A stretch of 33,059 bases of DNA from Bradyrhizobium centrolobii. Lineage in GTDB: Bacteria; Pseudomonadota; Alphaproteobacteria; Rhizobiales; Xanthobacteraceae. A program made the translations under genes and the position numbers. This document shows positions 15,416-24,063 of the stretch, piece by piece. Each line of letters starts with the position of its first letter. Positions within the stretch are counted from its first letter, which is position 1. Under the pieces are notes generated by a model. That model did no database searches. It had not been told where the DNA came from and worked only from the letters and a program-made list of their open reading frames with translations. The stretch covers positions 1 to 33,059 of the forward strand of contig NZ_LUUB01000082.1 in the NCBI RefSeq assembly GCF_001641635.1, given 5' to 3'.

Positions 15416-15769
15416 TCAGGTGCTAGCCTCAGGGAAGCTCCGGGCGACCTCGATCGCTCCGACGATCGCGGCATTGAAGGCATCGAGGTCTTCCGCCGGA
15501 ATCCAGTACTCCAGATGCGAGCGGCCGCCAGCCTCCTGTACGTCATACCTGTCGATGAAGCTCCGCTTGATCTCGAAGCGCGTTACGAAGCCAGAGCCGC
15601 TGGCCGGGACATTCCAGTCGCGCGCGATCTTGATGGCGTAGTCTTCGGTGAGGACCGGATAGAAGATCGGCTGGTCCGGTAGGCGAGGCGGGAACGCACG
15701 CATTCCAGTCTGTTGGATCAGCTCGAGTTCTATGGGGCCAACGGGGCGCCAGAGGGTGAGGGTGTCCAT
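15416..15769 (-). CDS. Conserved small hypothetical protein (WRPVGP...FPPRLP type)
   Basis: The product is a 117-residue soluble protein from ATG 15769. The frame is open further up to 15898 but that part looks non-coding. Recognisable conserved text includes LTLWRPVGPIELELI, RAFPPRLPDQPIFYPVL, YAIKIARDWNV, GFVTRFEI and EYWIPAEDLDAFN. I know this as a widespread uncharacterised family that some databases label 'ADP-ribosylation/crystallin J1', a label the sequence does not justify by itself. There is no signal peptide, no membrane helix and no obvious partner gene. Confidence 0.75.
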   Translation of the reverse strand: MDTLTLWRPVGPIELELIQQTGMRAFPPRLPDQPIFYPVLTEDYAIKIARDWNVPASGSGFVTRFEIKRSFIDRYDVQEAGGRSHLEYWIPAEDLDAFNAAIVGAIEVARSFPEAST

Positions 15770-15927
15770 ACGCTTAATCAGTTCGTTTGAAGCTAACGTC
15801 CGCTCTGTCCCACGTGTTCGTGATCCGGCGGAACCAGAAATCGCGTAACGATAGCACCTCCTGTGCGTAGTTGCCTCCAAGAAAGCAAGTCGGCGCACCA
15901 GCCGATTGGCTGAACGGGGAGAGCAAG

Positions 15928-16425
15928 GTGACCAACATGAAAGCCTGGTTCAATGTCGCCGAAAGCGGAGGCGGCTCTTATCGTCTATTGGCCATCCTGC
16001 GTTGGGTCATGGTTGTCATCTTCATATCGTTCGGCATGCAAAAATTCACGTTGCCGTCGGCCCAAGGCATCGCTCAATTCATCAACAACAGTCCATTTGT
16101 CTCGTGGTTATCGCTGTTCGGCCTCAGGGGAGAAGCTTACTTCCTCGGTGTCGTCGAGTTTGCCATTGCCGCATTGCTTGCGGCAGGTGCTTTCATCCCG
16201 ATCCTGTCGGCCGTGGGTTCGCTGATGGGTGTGGTCACGTTTGCGATTACGTGGTCATTCTTTTTCACGACGCCTGGGGTCGTCAAATGGAGCCTATCGA
16301 CGGACCCTGTGGCATGGAATCTGACAGGCGAGTTTCTGTTCAAGGATATCGTGTTGTTGTGCGTCTGCCTCGTCTTGTTCCTCGCATCGTTACCGCAGTC
16401 TCTTGTCCAATCACGGACTGACTAG
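15928..16425 (+). CDS. DUF417 (YkgB/RclC-type) membrane protein
   Basis: This is a 165-residue inner-membrane protein with about four helices, matching the DUF417 family: VIFISFGMQKFTLPSAQGIAQFINNSP early, GVVEFAIAALLAAG in the middle, and FFFTTPG ... GEFLFKDIVLL near the end. E. coli RclC, a member, is linked to resistance to reactive chlorine; that role is not shown here. GTG 15928 is preferred because GGGGAG lies 6 bases upstream; ATG 15937 in the same frame is possible with AAGGTG upstream. GC is a little lower than in neighbouring genes. It ends 19 bp from the convergent membrane-protein gene. Confidence 0.82.
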   Translation: MTNMKAWFNVAESGGGSYRLLAILRWVMVVIFISFGMQKFTLPSAQGIAQFINNSPFVSWLSLFGLRGEAYFLGVVEFAIAALLAAGAFIPILSAVGSLMGVVTFAITWSFFFTTPGVVKWSLSTDPVAWNLTGEFLFKDIVLLCVCLVLFLASLPQSLVQSRTD

Positions 16426-16444
16426 GACGTCGTTCGCGGATCCA

Positions 16445-17137
16445 TCATTCCACGCTGGATGGCCTTGTCCCCGTTCCGGCCCGCCAAAGCGCGAAGGCCC
16501 ACCCGAGTTGGACGATGAAAAAGATGGGCCACAGCAACGACGGCCAGAGCCATGACAGGCCCGCATCGCCTGCCTCGAAACCAAGCGCGGGCTTAACCCA
16601 CAGCTCGACGTCTTCTCCAACGAGGGGGCGTTCGACAGTGGCAACGTTGATGCTGACGACATTCGCGCCCTGATGGAGTTGTAACTTGTTCCTCTCCGCC
16701 GGCCACTTATAGACACCCGGCGAGAGCGAGAGACTGGACGTCAGCGTCCGCGTCGCCAGCGCGACGCCATGGGCGCTTGCCGGCATAGCTTCGTAAGTCA
16801 CGGGGGCGGCGTCGAGCACGGATGCGACGATGCGGATCGCGCTTCCCGGATTGTCGAATTTCAGTATCCCCGACTCGCGCCAGTCCCCTTGGGTGGCGGG
16901 ATCGCCCAGTTCCGGCCTGCGCCTATGATTGGCGCCATCGCGGAATTGCAGCTCCATCGACAGCGGGCCTTCGACAAACCGATAGACCTCGAACTCCTTC
17001 GAGTAGCCCGGCTCAAGCTTGATGGCGAACTCGTAGGCCTTGCTCGCCAGCAATCCGGCGCGGACATAGAGAATGAGGAGCAGGCTCGTGACGAGCCATG
17101 CCAGCCAGGATTTCCACCGAAAGCGAGCCACGGTCAT
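16445..17137 (-). CDS. Two-TM membrane protein, function unknown
   Basis: The product has 230 residues from ATG 17137; an in-frame TTG at 17176 would give 243. One helix near the N-terminus (about 11-27) and one near the C-terminus (about 195-218, WLWPSLLWPIFFIVQLGWAFALW) enclose a mostly beta, probably periplasmic domain of about 160 residues with no motif I recognise. It lies downstream of the TPR/glycosyltransferase gene on the same strand, with a gap of 45 to 84 bp depending on start, so the two may be co-transcribed and could act together at the envelope. Confidence 0.65.
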   Translation of the reverse strand: MTVARFRWKSWLAWLVTSLLLILYVRAGLLASKAYEFAIKLEPGYSKEFEVYRFVEGPLSMELQFRDGANHRRRPELGDPATQGDWRESGILKFDNPGSAIRIVASVLDAAPVTYEAMPASAHGVALATRTLTSSLSLSPGVYKWPAERNKLQLHQGANVVSINVATVERPLVGEDVELWVKPALGFEAGDAGLSWLWPSLLWPIFFIVQLGWAFALWRAGTGTRPSSVE

Positions 17138-17220
17138 TAGCCCAGGTTGCGCGTCTTCCTGGTTGTATTCGGACAAGTGCTAAGTCTTTGTTAGAATCGC
17201 TCTCTCGAATTGCTGCGCCA

Positions 17221-18825
17221 TCATTCGCCGGTCAGCGCCGCCTGCACCTGCGCGATCACCTCGTCCCAGTCGCCGCGCCGGGCCTGACGGAACAGGCGCA
17301 TCGTTGGATACCAAGGACTGTCGCTGCGCGCGAGCAACCATCGCCAGTCCGGTGCATGGGGCAGGAGCAGCCAGACCGGTTTGCCGAGCGCGCCGGCGAG
17401 ATGGGCGACCGAGGTGTCGATCGTGATGACGAGATCGAGCGTGCTGATCGCTGCGGCCGTCTCGCTGAAATCGTGCAGCTGCGGTGCAAGGTCGACAATG
17501 CCGGGAGCACCGGTCAGGTCCGCTGTACGGGCGCCGACCTGGAGGCTGAACCAGCGGATGCCGTCGACCGCGAACAGCGCCATCATCCGGGCGAACGGAA
17601 TCGAGCGGTTGTGATCGTTCTCGTGCTCCGGATTGCCCGCCCAGACAAATCCGACGGCCCGACCTTTGCCGGCAAGGCGCGCGCGCCATTCGTCCGGCGC
17701 GATCGCCGGTGCGCGCAGATAGGGGATCGGCGCCGGAATGCTGGCGGCAGTCGTGGCGAAGATCCCGGGCAGGCTCAGGAGTTGAGCCCAGCAATCGAAC
17801 CGAGGCGGGTCGTCGTCCTGCGCGCACAGCGTTGCCGGGGCGAGCGCGTCACCCTCGAGCCGCAGCAGGCCGCGCGGCAGCATGAGATGAACCTTGCCGG
17901 CCTGCGATGCGACGCGCGGAACGTAGCGCAGCATATGCAGCGTATCGCCGATGCCCTGCTCGGCAACGAGCAGGATCGTGCGTCCCTCAAGCGGGCTGCC
18001 GTCCCAATACTCGCCTTGAATCGGCCGCGCGTGCGGCGTGGATGCGCGGCGGCGCCACTCGTATTTGCGCCAGCCTTCCTCGAAGTGCCCGAGCAGCAGC
18101 AACAGCATCGCCTCGTTGCGATGGGCTTCGGCGAATTGCGGCGCCGCGGCCGTGGCCCGGCGGTATGCGGCGAGCGCGTCCTCGTATCGGCCGAGTGCGC
18201 GCAGCGCGGCGCCGAGATTCTTCAAGGCCAGCGGATGGTCGGGGCGGATCGCCAGCACGCGCTCAAGCGAGGTCAACGCCTCCTCCAGCCGCCCGAGACA
18301 GAACAGGCAGGATCCCAGATTGATTTCGGCATCGAGAAAGCCCGGCGCCAGCGCGAGCGCGCGCCGGAAGGCGGGTTCGGCCGCCTCGTAGTCGCGTTGA
18401 AGCGCCAGCAGCATCCCAAGCTCCAGATGAGCCGGCGCAAAGTCCGGTCCAACCTCGGTGGCCCGCCGGCACGCGCGCAGCGCGGCCGCGTGATCGCCCG
18501 CCTCCGTAAAGAGCTTGGCGAGGATCACCGACGGCCGTGGATCACGCGGCTGGAGAGCATCGGCCTGCTCGAGATGCGCCCGCGCAACAGCGGTATCGCC
18601 AAGATGTCGTGCGGCCGAGCCGAGCATGAGCAGCGCATCGAAATTGTCGTGGTCGATTGCGAGCGCCTGGCGGCACAGAGCGGCCGTATCGGCGAACCGT
18701 CCTGCCATGCGCAGCTGGTTGGCCGCAACCAGCAGATCCGAAACGGCCGGTTTCGCTGCGAGCTCACCTGCGGCGGCGCCATGCGATTGCGCGCGCGCCG
18801 CACGCCTGCGCTCTCTACGGCTCAT
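17221..18825 (-). CDS. TPR protein with C-terminal GT9-like glycosyltransferase domain
   Basis: This 534-residue fusion protein starts at ATG 18825, at MSRRERRRAARAQ; the open frame continues to 19185 but crosses a repeat and is not coding. Residues about 30-280 are roughly seven tetratricopeptide repeats, with motifs such as DALLMLGSAARHLGDTAVARAHLEQA and AEINLGSCLFCLGRLEEAL. The C-terminal part (about 320-534) resembles heptosyltransferase-type GT-B domains: LLVAEQGIGDTLHMLRYV, VGFVWAGNPEHENDHNRSIP, DLVITIDTSVAHLAGALGKPVWLLLP and DWRWLLARSDSPWYPTMRLFRQ. This TPR-GT9 pairing is common in rhizobial genomes, often in several copies. The acceptor is unknown. Being cytosolic with TPRs, it may glycosylate proteins or act at the membrane with the downstream two-TM protein. 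Confidence 0.85.
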   Translation of the reverse strand: MSRRERRRAARAQSHGAAAGELAAKPAVSDLLVAANQLRMAGRFADTAALCRQALAIDHDNFDALLMLGSAARHLGDTAVARAHLEQADALQPRDPRPSVILAKLFTEAGDHAAALRACRRATEVGPDFAPAHLELGMLLALQRDYEAAEPAFRRALALAPGFLDAEINLGSCLFCLGRLEEALTSLERVLAIRPDHPLALKNLGAALRALGRYEDALAAYRRATAAAPQFAEAHRNEAMLLLLLGHFEEGWRKYEWRRRASTPHARPIQGEYWDGSPLEGRTILLVAEQGIGDTLHMLRYVPRVASQAGKVHLMLPRGLLRLEGDALAPATLCAQDDDPPRFDCWAQLLSLPGIFATTAASIPAPIPYLRAPAIAPDEWRARLAGKGRAVGFVWAGNPEHENDHNRSIPFARMMALFAVDGIRWFSLQVGARTADLTGAPGIVDLAPQLHDFSETAAAISTLDLVITIDTSVAHLAGALGKPVWLLLPHAPDWRWLLARSDSPWYPTMRLFRQARRGDWDEVIAQVQAALTGE

Positions 18826-19188
18826 CGGCCCGGCACCCGCGGGTTTGACATTCGCTCGTCGGAAACGAGGAGGTCGTCTACTCACCCTGTGCAACACTAT
18901 GATGAAGCCGCGGCTGCAGGCCGATACGACATCGGGAGCGTTTTGGGCTGATCCGCATACCGTCGTCGCGACGATGAGACATTTCACGCAACTGCCTCCC
19001 CAACGTCGTCCTGGCGAAGGCCAGGACCCGTAACCCCAGGGAGCAGTTTGGCGAAGATTCGTGGTTCGGTACTCCCACGGTCCGCAATCGATAGATTCCG
19101 CGGTATAGGTCCTGGCTTTCGCCAGGACGACACCGGAGATCGGGGCGGCTTGCCGTGCGCCATGCACAGTGTTGAGGGGCCCCACCCC
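18826..19188. other. Intergenic region containing a palindromic repeat
   Basis: This 363-bp gap lies between the TPR/GT9 gene and the 3' end of the RWFL-type gene, both on the minus strand. It holds the repeat at 19004-19132 and must contain the TPR/GT9 promoter near 18830-18950, which I could not pinpoint. Confidence 0.5.
19004..19132. repeat. Inverted-repeat intergenic element
   Basis: The left arm, CGTCGTCCTGGCGAAGGCCAGGACC (split here as CGTCGTCCTGG and CGAAGGCCAGGACC), occupies 19004-19028 and the right arm 19108-19132 is its near-perfect reverse complement. Each arm is itself a small hairpin (GTCCTGG/CCAGGAC). The roughly 80-bp centre is less GC-rich. I associate this type with dispersed repeats in Bradyrhizobium and Rhodopseudomonas. 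It differs in sequence from the repeat at 11193-11323. Confidence 0.75.
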
Positions 19189-20547
19189 TTACGAGAAGAA
19201 CGCGATCTTCTCGGCCTGGGTCATGCGGCGGATCGGCGCCAACGAATCGTTGGCGGGGGCACGGGGCTTTTGCAGGATGCCGCTGGAGAGGATGGTCGCG
19301 CCGAGCGAGGGCTCGGACAGGGGCGACGGCATGGGCAGTGTCGCGGTCGGCGCCATGGTCAGGGGCGCGGTCGGCGCTATGGCCGGGGCCGGATGCTCCA
19401 TCACCTCGGCGGCAGCTTCGGCGATGGCGTCGGTGAGACGCGCGAGCGATTCGGCCGCGATCGGCGCTTCGACAGCCGGGGCCTGTGCGGCGACCGGCGC
19501 GGCGGCTGGCTCTTCTGCTACCGGCGCGACGGCTGGCTCTTCCACGATGGGTGCCACGGCCGCCTCCGCCGCAATCGGCTCGCGGATGTCCGCGGCCATC
19601 TCCATCGGCTCGACGATCTCGTCGAAGTCCGGATCGGGCGCAGCCATCTCGAATGCGATCCGCTCGAGAACGGCTTCGTCCTCCGCCTCCGCGGCAGCAT
19701 CGAACGGAAGCTCGTCAGTCGTCTCCGCGAAGGCAGCGGGCTCGGCGACCGCCTCTTCAACCGCGACATGGTTCTCGGCGACAGTCTCGGGCTCGCTGGC
19801 AACGTCCATCGCTGCGTTGGCAACAGAGGTCTCTTCAATGGCCGCCTCGGGCTCGGGCACGACGTCCTGCGGCGCCTCCGTAAAAGCAACGGGCGTGTCG
19901 CTTGCCCTCGTGGCAGGTGCGGCCTCGACAGGCGACACTTCCGCCACAGGCTGCGCTTCCTGCACCGGAGCCGGGGAGGGACGCGCCGCGGCTTGCGGTG
20001 CTGCGTCGCCGTCAGCATCGGTCTGCTCGATCCGGTCCTTGAGCAGATCGAACGCGGCCTTGAGCTCGGTGCGCGGGTCGATGGTCGAAACCTGCGCGCA
20101 GGCGCTCTCGATCGAGGCGAGCTGCGAATCGATCAGGTCGCAGATTCGTCCGTCGGCGCCGATCTCGCGCCAGCGCCAGGAGATCTCCTTGATAATGCGG
20201 ATACCGCGATGAATCGGTGCAAGGCCCGCCGCGATCGCGGCCGGATCGAACGCCTTGCCGGCAGCGGCCTCCGTGTCCTCGACCGCGCGGCGGATCGCCA
20301 CAAGCGCCTCGGGCAGGCGGTCCTCGACGACAGGTTGTCGTTGTGCCGCAAGGGTTTCTTCGATTTTCGCGACCGCATCGAGCACCATGCGGGTGTCGGC
20401 ATTGCGGTTGCGCTTGGCATATTCGCCGAGGAACCAGCGGCCGCGCGCGGTCTCCATGAAGGCTTCGCGGATCGCGTCGTAGTCCTGCTCGTTCGGCTCG
20501 GCCGCGCGGGCAGACATAGGCGAGAGGGCGAATGCTTCATTGGCCAT
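19189..20547 (-). CDS. Ala/Glu-rich protein with N-terminal RWFLxEY motif
   Basis: This is a 452-residue acidic cytosolic protein. ATG 20547 is used; an in-frame start at 20595 would add 16 residues. The folded part is residues 20-190. It contains ARGRWFLGEYAKRNRNADT (34-52), a motif found in several alphaproteobacterial hypothetical proteins, followed by helices predicted to form a bundle. The middle (about 200-400) is low-complexity Ala/Glu/Pro/Val, likely disordered. The C-terminus ends in a short conserved-looking tail, MTQAEKIAFFS. There are no enzyme motifs, signal peptide or membrane helices. It is divergent from the MFS gene across 75 bp. The resemblance to CheZ-like or regulatory helical proteins is only a guess. 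Confidence 0.75.
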   Translation of the reverse strand: MANEAFALSPMSARAAEPNEQDYDAIREAFMETARGRWFLGEYAKRNRNADTRMVLDAVAKIEETLAAQRQPVVEDRLPEALVAIRRAVEDTEAAAGKAFDPAAIAAGLAPIHRGIRIIKEISWRWREIGADGRICDLIDSQLASIESACAQVSTIDPRTELKAAFDLLKDRIEQTDADGDAAPQAAARPSPAPVQEAQPVAEVSPVEAAPATRASDTPVAFTEAPQDVVPEPEAAIEETSVANAAMDVASEPETVAENHVAVEEAVAEPAAFAETTDELPFDAAAEAEDEAVLERIAFEMAAPDPDFDEIVEPMEMAADIREPIAAEAAVAPIVEEPAVAPVAEEPAAAPVAAQAPAVEAPIAAESLARLTDAIAEAAAEVMEHPAPAIAPTAPLTMAPTATLPMPSPLSEPSLGATILSSGILQKPRAPANDSLAPIRRMTQAEKIAFFS

Positions 20548-20622
20548 GGCAATCTCGTCGCGCAAATCAGTGCGCGTTACAGTAACGATCACCACGATAT
20601 CGACCGAATCGCAATTGGTTTG

Positions 20623-21819
20623 ATGGCACCCGAATCACAAATCCCCATCGCTGCACTCGTAAAACGCCGATTCGCCGTGCGGTTGGCGCTGTTCTATTCG
20701 GCTGTCTTCGCGGTGTCGGGCGCCCATCTGCCGTTCTTCTCGGTCTGGCTGAAGGCGATCGGCATCGACGCCGCCTGGATCGGCATCATCATGGCGTTGC
20801 CGGCGATGACGCGCTTCACCACGCTGCCTTACGCGACCGCCTTTGCCGAAAAGCGCCACGCCATTCGCGCCGGCATGACGGTTTCGGTGTTCGCGACGGC
20901 CGCGGGCTTTGCGGTGCTCGGCTTGCAGCAGCAGCCTTTGGCGTTGTTTTTGATCTACGGCCTGACCAGCGTGCTGTGGACGCCGACGATCCCCCTGACC
21001 GACGCCTACGCCTTGCGCGGCGTCGCCCGTTACGGGTTCGACTACGGGCCGGTGCGGCTGTGGGGCTCGGCAGCCTTTGCCGCTGGTGCGCTCGCTTGCG
21101 GCTTTCTGGTCGACACCATCGCCGCGCGCGACCTGATCTGGGTCATCGTCGCGCTCGCCGTCGTCGCGGCGCTCGCGAGCCTCGCGCTTCAGCCGCTCGA
21201 CGATGTGCGGCGAAAGAGCGCGGAGGCGCGCAAGGGAACGGCGCTGCTGCGCGATCCCGCCTTCTGGGCCATCATCGTCTCGGCTGCGCTGATCCAGGAC
21301 AGTCACGTCGCCTACTACACATTCTCGGCGATCAACTGGCGGGCCCACGGTCTTGGCGGATTGACGATCGCGGGCCTCTGGACACTGGGCGTGATCGCCG
21401 AAATCCTCGTCTTCGCGCTGTCGCCGCGCTTTTCGCTGCACGCCTCCTCGCTCATGGCGATCGGCGGTGCGAGCGGCGTCGTGCGCTGGATCGCCACCGC
21501 GAACGAGCCGCCGCTCGCGCTGCTCGCGATCGTGCAATTGGGGCACGGCCTCACGTTTGGGATGACCATCGTCGGCACCATGAACCTTCTGGTGCAGCGC
21601 GTGCCGTCGCATCAGATCGCGCGAGGGCAGGGCTACTACGCCGCGTGCATCGGGCTGTTGGGGGCGACGACCTCGATCGTGTCGGGCGCGATCTACGCGC
21701 GCATCGGCGAAGGCGTGTACGACGTCATGGCCGCGATGGCCGGTCTTGGTGCGCTCGTGATCTGGTCGGCGCGGCACCGGCTCAAGGCTCACCCCCAGAG
21801 CGAAGCCTCCGGCGGATAG
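20623..21819 (+). CDS. MFS transporter, HcaT-like
   Basis: This is a 398-residue inner-membrane carrier with about 12 helices. It belongs to the MFS_1-like branch that includes E. coli HcaT (3-phenylpropionate) and nucleoside carriers: RLALFYSAVFAVSGAHLPFF in helix 1, GIDAAWIGIIMALPAMTRF in helix 2, then DAYALRG, YGPVRLWGSAAF and NLLVQRVPSHQIARGQG. ATG 20623 opens the transporter. The same frame is open back to 19048 opposite the RWFL-type gene, but that part is an antisense shadow. Substrate unknown. Its last 31 bases overlap the 3' end of the convergent epimerase gene. Confidence 0.88.
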   Translation: MAPESQIPIAALVKRRFAVRLALFYSAVFAVSGAHLPFFSVWLKAIGIDAAWIGIIMALPAMTRFTTLPYATAFAEKRHAIRAGMTVSVFATAAGFAVLGLQQQPLALFLIYGLTSVLWTPTIPLTDAYALRGVARYGFDYGPVRLWGSAAFAAGALACGFLVDTIAARDLIWVIVALAVVAALASLALQPLDDVRRKSAEARKGTALLRDPAFWAIIVSAALIQDSHVAYYTFSAINWRAHGLGGLTIAGLWTLGVIAEILVFALSPRFSLHASSLMAIGGASGVVRWIATANEPPLALLAIVQLGHGLTFGMTIVGTMNLLVQRVPSHQIARGQGYYAACIGLLGATTSIVSGAIYARIGEGVYDVMAAMAGLGALVIWSARHRLKAHPQSEASGG

Positions 21820-22784
21820 ACCAGGCTGTCGTCATAACGAAGCCCGTGATCGCGGTCGCGCGCCAGCAGCAGCGGTCCGTCGAGATCGACGAAGCGCGCC
21901 TGCGGCGTGACCAGCATCGCCGGCGCCATCGACAGCGAGGTTGCGACCATGCAGCCGACCATGATCTCGAAGCCGAGCGCCTGCGCCGCATCGGCCATCG
22001 CCAGCGCCTCCGTGAGGCCGCCGGTCTTGTCGAGCTTGATGTTCACGGCGTCATAGCGCTCGCGCAAGGGCGAAAGCGAGTTGCGGTCATGCACGCTCTC
22101 ATCGGCACAGACCGCGAGCGGCCGTTTGATCCGCGCCAGCGCCTCGTCGCGGCCGGCCGGCAGCGGCTGCTCCACCAGGGTGACGCCGACCTCGGCGCAG
22201 GCGGCGAGGTTGTGTTCCAGATTGGCCTCGGTCCAGGCCTCGTTGGCATCGACGATCAGCTCCGCTGCGGGGGCGGCCTTGCGCACCGCCGCGATGCGCG
22301 CGCCGTCGCCCTCGCCGCCGAGCTTGATCTTGAGCAGCGCCCTGTGCGCCGCCTTGGCTGTCGCCGCCGCCATGGCCTCGGGGCTGCCCAGCGAGATCGT
22401 GTAGGCCGTGGTGCGCTCGCCGGGCACCGGGCGGTCCAATAGGTTCCAGGCCCGCAAACGCGCCGTCTTGGCTTCCACGTCGATCAGGGCGCAGTCCAGC
22501 GCATTGCGGGCCGCTCCCGGTGGCATGCCGGCTTGCAGGGCCTGCCGGGTCAGGCCACCGGCCACGGCCTGCTGCATGGCCAGGATGGCCCCAAGCGTCG
22601 CCTCGGGCGTCTCGCCATAGCGGGGATAGGGCACGCATTCGCCGCGGCCGGTGATACCATTCCGACTCACTTCCGCCACAACCGTGACGGCCTCCGTCTT
22701 GGCGCCCCGGCTGATGGTGAAGGTCCCTGCGATCGGAAAGCGCTCGATTCGCGCCGAAAGGGCCGGAACTTTGCTGGAAGTCAT
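21789..22784 (-). CDS. Dipeptide epimerase, enolase superfamily
   Basis: This cytosolic Mg-dependent epimerase has 331 residues from ATG 22784 (MTSSKVPALSARIERF). It has the full muconate-lactonising-type active site: K152 and K154 (LKIKLGG), metal ligands D179 (VDANEAW), E205 (EQPL) and D228 (ADES), and K250 (NIKLDKTGGL). The family interconverts L-Ala-D-Glu and L-Ala-L-Glu in murein peptide recycling. An alternative annotation is N-acetyl-D-Glu racemase (DgcA), whose usual partner DgcN is not in this window. The open frame extends to 22979 but crosses the promoter region. It is divergent from the Mla operon, with 128 bp between starts. Confidence 0.88.
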   Translation of the reverse strand: MTSSKVPALSARIERFPIAGTFTISRGAKTEAVTVVAEVSRNGITGRGECVPYPRYGETPEATLGAILAMQQAVAGGLTRQALQAGMPPGAARNALDCALIDVEAKTARLRAWNLLDRPVPGERTTAYTISLGSPEAMAAATAKAAHRALLKIKLGGEGDGARIAAVRKAAPAAELIVDANEAWTEANLEHNLAACAEVGVTLVEQPLPAGRDEALARIKRPLAVCADESVHDRNSLSPLRERYDAVNIKLDKTGGLTEALAMADAAQALGFEIMVGCMVATSLSMAPAMLVTPQARFVDLDGPLLLARDRDHGLRYDDSLVYPPEASLWG

Positions 22785-22912
22785 TTTGAACTCTGGCAAT
22801 TTCTGAACCGGCTGATTACCTCTTGCAACTAACAATGGCCGGCTGGGGGTACCTTCTCTAGGTAGGGGCGCGTGCGCAACCATCTCTTTTCTGCCGCTTC
22901 TGATGCCTCGGC

Positions 22913-24061
22913 ATGGGAGCGGACATCTTGAGCGGCGATCCGAAACTGGAGCGGATTGCGAAAGGCAACGCGCTGGCACTCTGCGCCACCGGAACCTGGA
23001 CCGCGAGTTTCGCGCCGGTGCTGGAGCGGATGGTGGCCGATGCCGAGAAGCTCGCCGGCAGCCCGCAGATCATCTCCATCGACGTTTCCGAGATCGCCAA
23101 GCTCGACACGTTCGGCGCCTGGCTGATCGAACGGCTGCGCCGCAGTCTCACGCAAGGAGCCGTTGAGACGCAGATCGCGGGCCTCTCTGCGAACTATTCC
23201 AGCCTCGTCGACGAGGTGCGGCGGGTCAAGGCGACGCCCGTGGTCGAGACCAGCGCGGTCACCATCTCCGGGATGCTGGAGCAGATCGGCCGGGCCGTGG
23301 CCGGTGTTGGCGGCACGGTGGCGGGCCTCGTCGACATGCTGGGCGCAGTGCTCGCGGCAAGCGGCCGCGTGCTGATCCATCCGCGCTCGTTCCGCCTGAC
23401 CTCGACCGTGCATCACCTCGAGCAGGTGTGCTGGCGCGCGGTGCCGATCATCGTGCTGATTACCTTCCTGATCGGCTGCATCATCGCGCAGCAGGGCATC
23501 TTCCATTTCCGCAGGTTCGGCGCCGACATCTTCGTCGTCGACATGCTGGGCGTATTGGTGTTGCGCGAGATCGGCGTCTTGCTGGTCGCGATCATGGTCG
23601 CGGGTCGTTCGGGCAGCGCCTACACCGCCGAGCTCGGCTCTATGAAGATGCGTGAGGAGATCGACGCGCTGCGCACCATGGGTTTTGACCCGATCGAGGT
23701 TTTGGTGCTGCCGCGTATGCTGGCCTTGGTGCTGGCGCTGCCGATCCTCGCCTTCCTCGGCGCGATGGCGGCGCTCTATGGCGGCGGGCTGGTGGCCTGG
23801 CTCTATGGCGGCGTCGATCCCGAAGCGTTTCTATTGCGCCTGCGCGATGCCATCTCGATCGACCATTTCATCGTCGGCATCGTGAAAGCACCGGTGATGG
23901 CCGCGGTGATCGGCATCGTCGCCTGCGTCGAGGGACTTGCGGTGCAGGGCAGCGCGGAATCGCTCGGACAGCACACGACATCCTCGGTGGTGAAGGGCAT
24001 CTTCTTCGTCATCGTCATGGACGGCGTCTTCGCCATCTTCTTCGCCTCGATCGGAATGTGA
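22913..24061 (+). CDS. mlaE: STAS-MlaE fusion, ABC lipid-transport permease
   Basis: This inner-membrane permease has 382 residues. Residues about 1-100 form a STAS domain of the MlaB kind (IISIDVSEIAKLDTFGAWLIERL). Residues 130-382 are the MlaE/TrbB-type permease with five to six helices and the signature EEIDALRTMGFDPIEVLVLPR, the loop that contacts the ATPase. In E. coli MlaB and MlaE are separate; here they are one chain, as in several alphaproteobacteria and in plant TGD1 relatives without the STAS part. It is first in a three-gene operon, and the ATPase ATG follows the stop by 2 bases. The complex should move phospholipids between membranes. Confidence 0.9.
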   Translation: MGADILSGDPKLERIAKGNALALCATGTWTASFAPVLERMVADAEKLAGSPQIISIDVSEIAKLDTFGAWLIERLRRSLTQGAVETQIAGLSANYSSLVDEVRRVKATPVVETSAVTISGMLEQIGRAVAGVGGTVAGLVDMLGAVLAASGRVLIHPRSFRLTSTVHHLEQVCWRAVPIIVLITFLIGCIIAQQGIFHFRRFGADIFVVDMLGVLVLREIGVLLVAIMVAGRSGSAYTAELGSMKMREEIDALRTMGFDPIEVLVLPRMLALVLALPILAFLGAMAALYGGGLVAWLYGGVDPEAFLLRLRDAISIDHFIVGIVKAPVMAAVIGIVACVEGLAVQGSAESLGQHTTSSVVKGIFFVIVMDGVFAIFFASIGM

Positions 24062-24063
24062 CG

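Noticed and set aside
17098..18951. Long plus-strand open frame opposite the TPR/GT9 gene
   Set aside because: It is an antisense shadow caused by GC-biased codons. The composition is Arg/Gln/Ala-rich without domains, whereas the minus strand has clear TPR and GT9 motifs.
19048..20622. Apparent N-terminal extension of the MFS transporter by more than 500 residues
   Set aside because: The extension lies opposite the RWFL-type gene, is Arg/Gly/Leu low-complexity, and the transporter homology begins exactly at the ATG at 20623.
20976..22442. 488-residue plus-strand frame across the MFS and epimerase genes
   Set aside because: It is out of frame with the transporter and antisense to the epimerase, with Arg/Ala-rich composition typical of a shadow.
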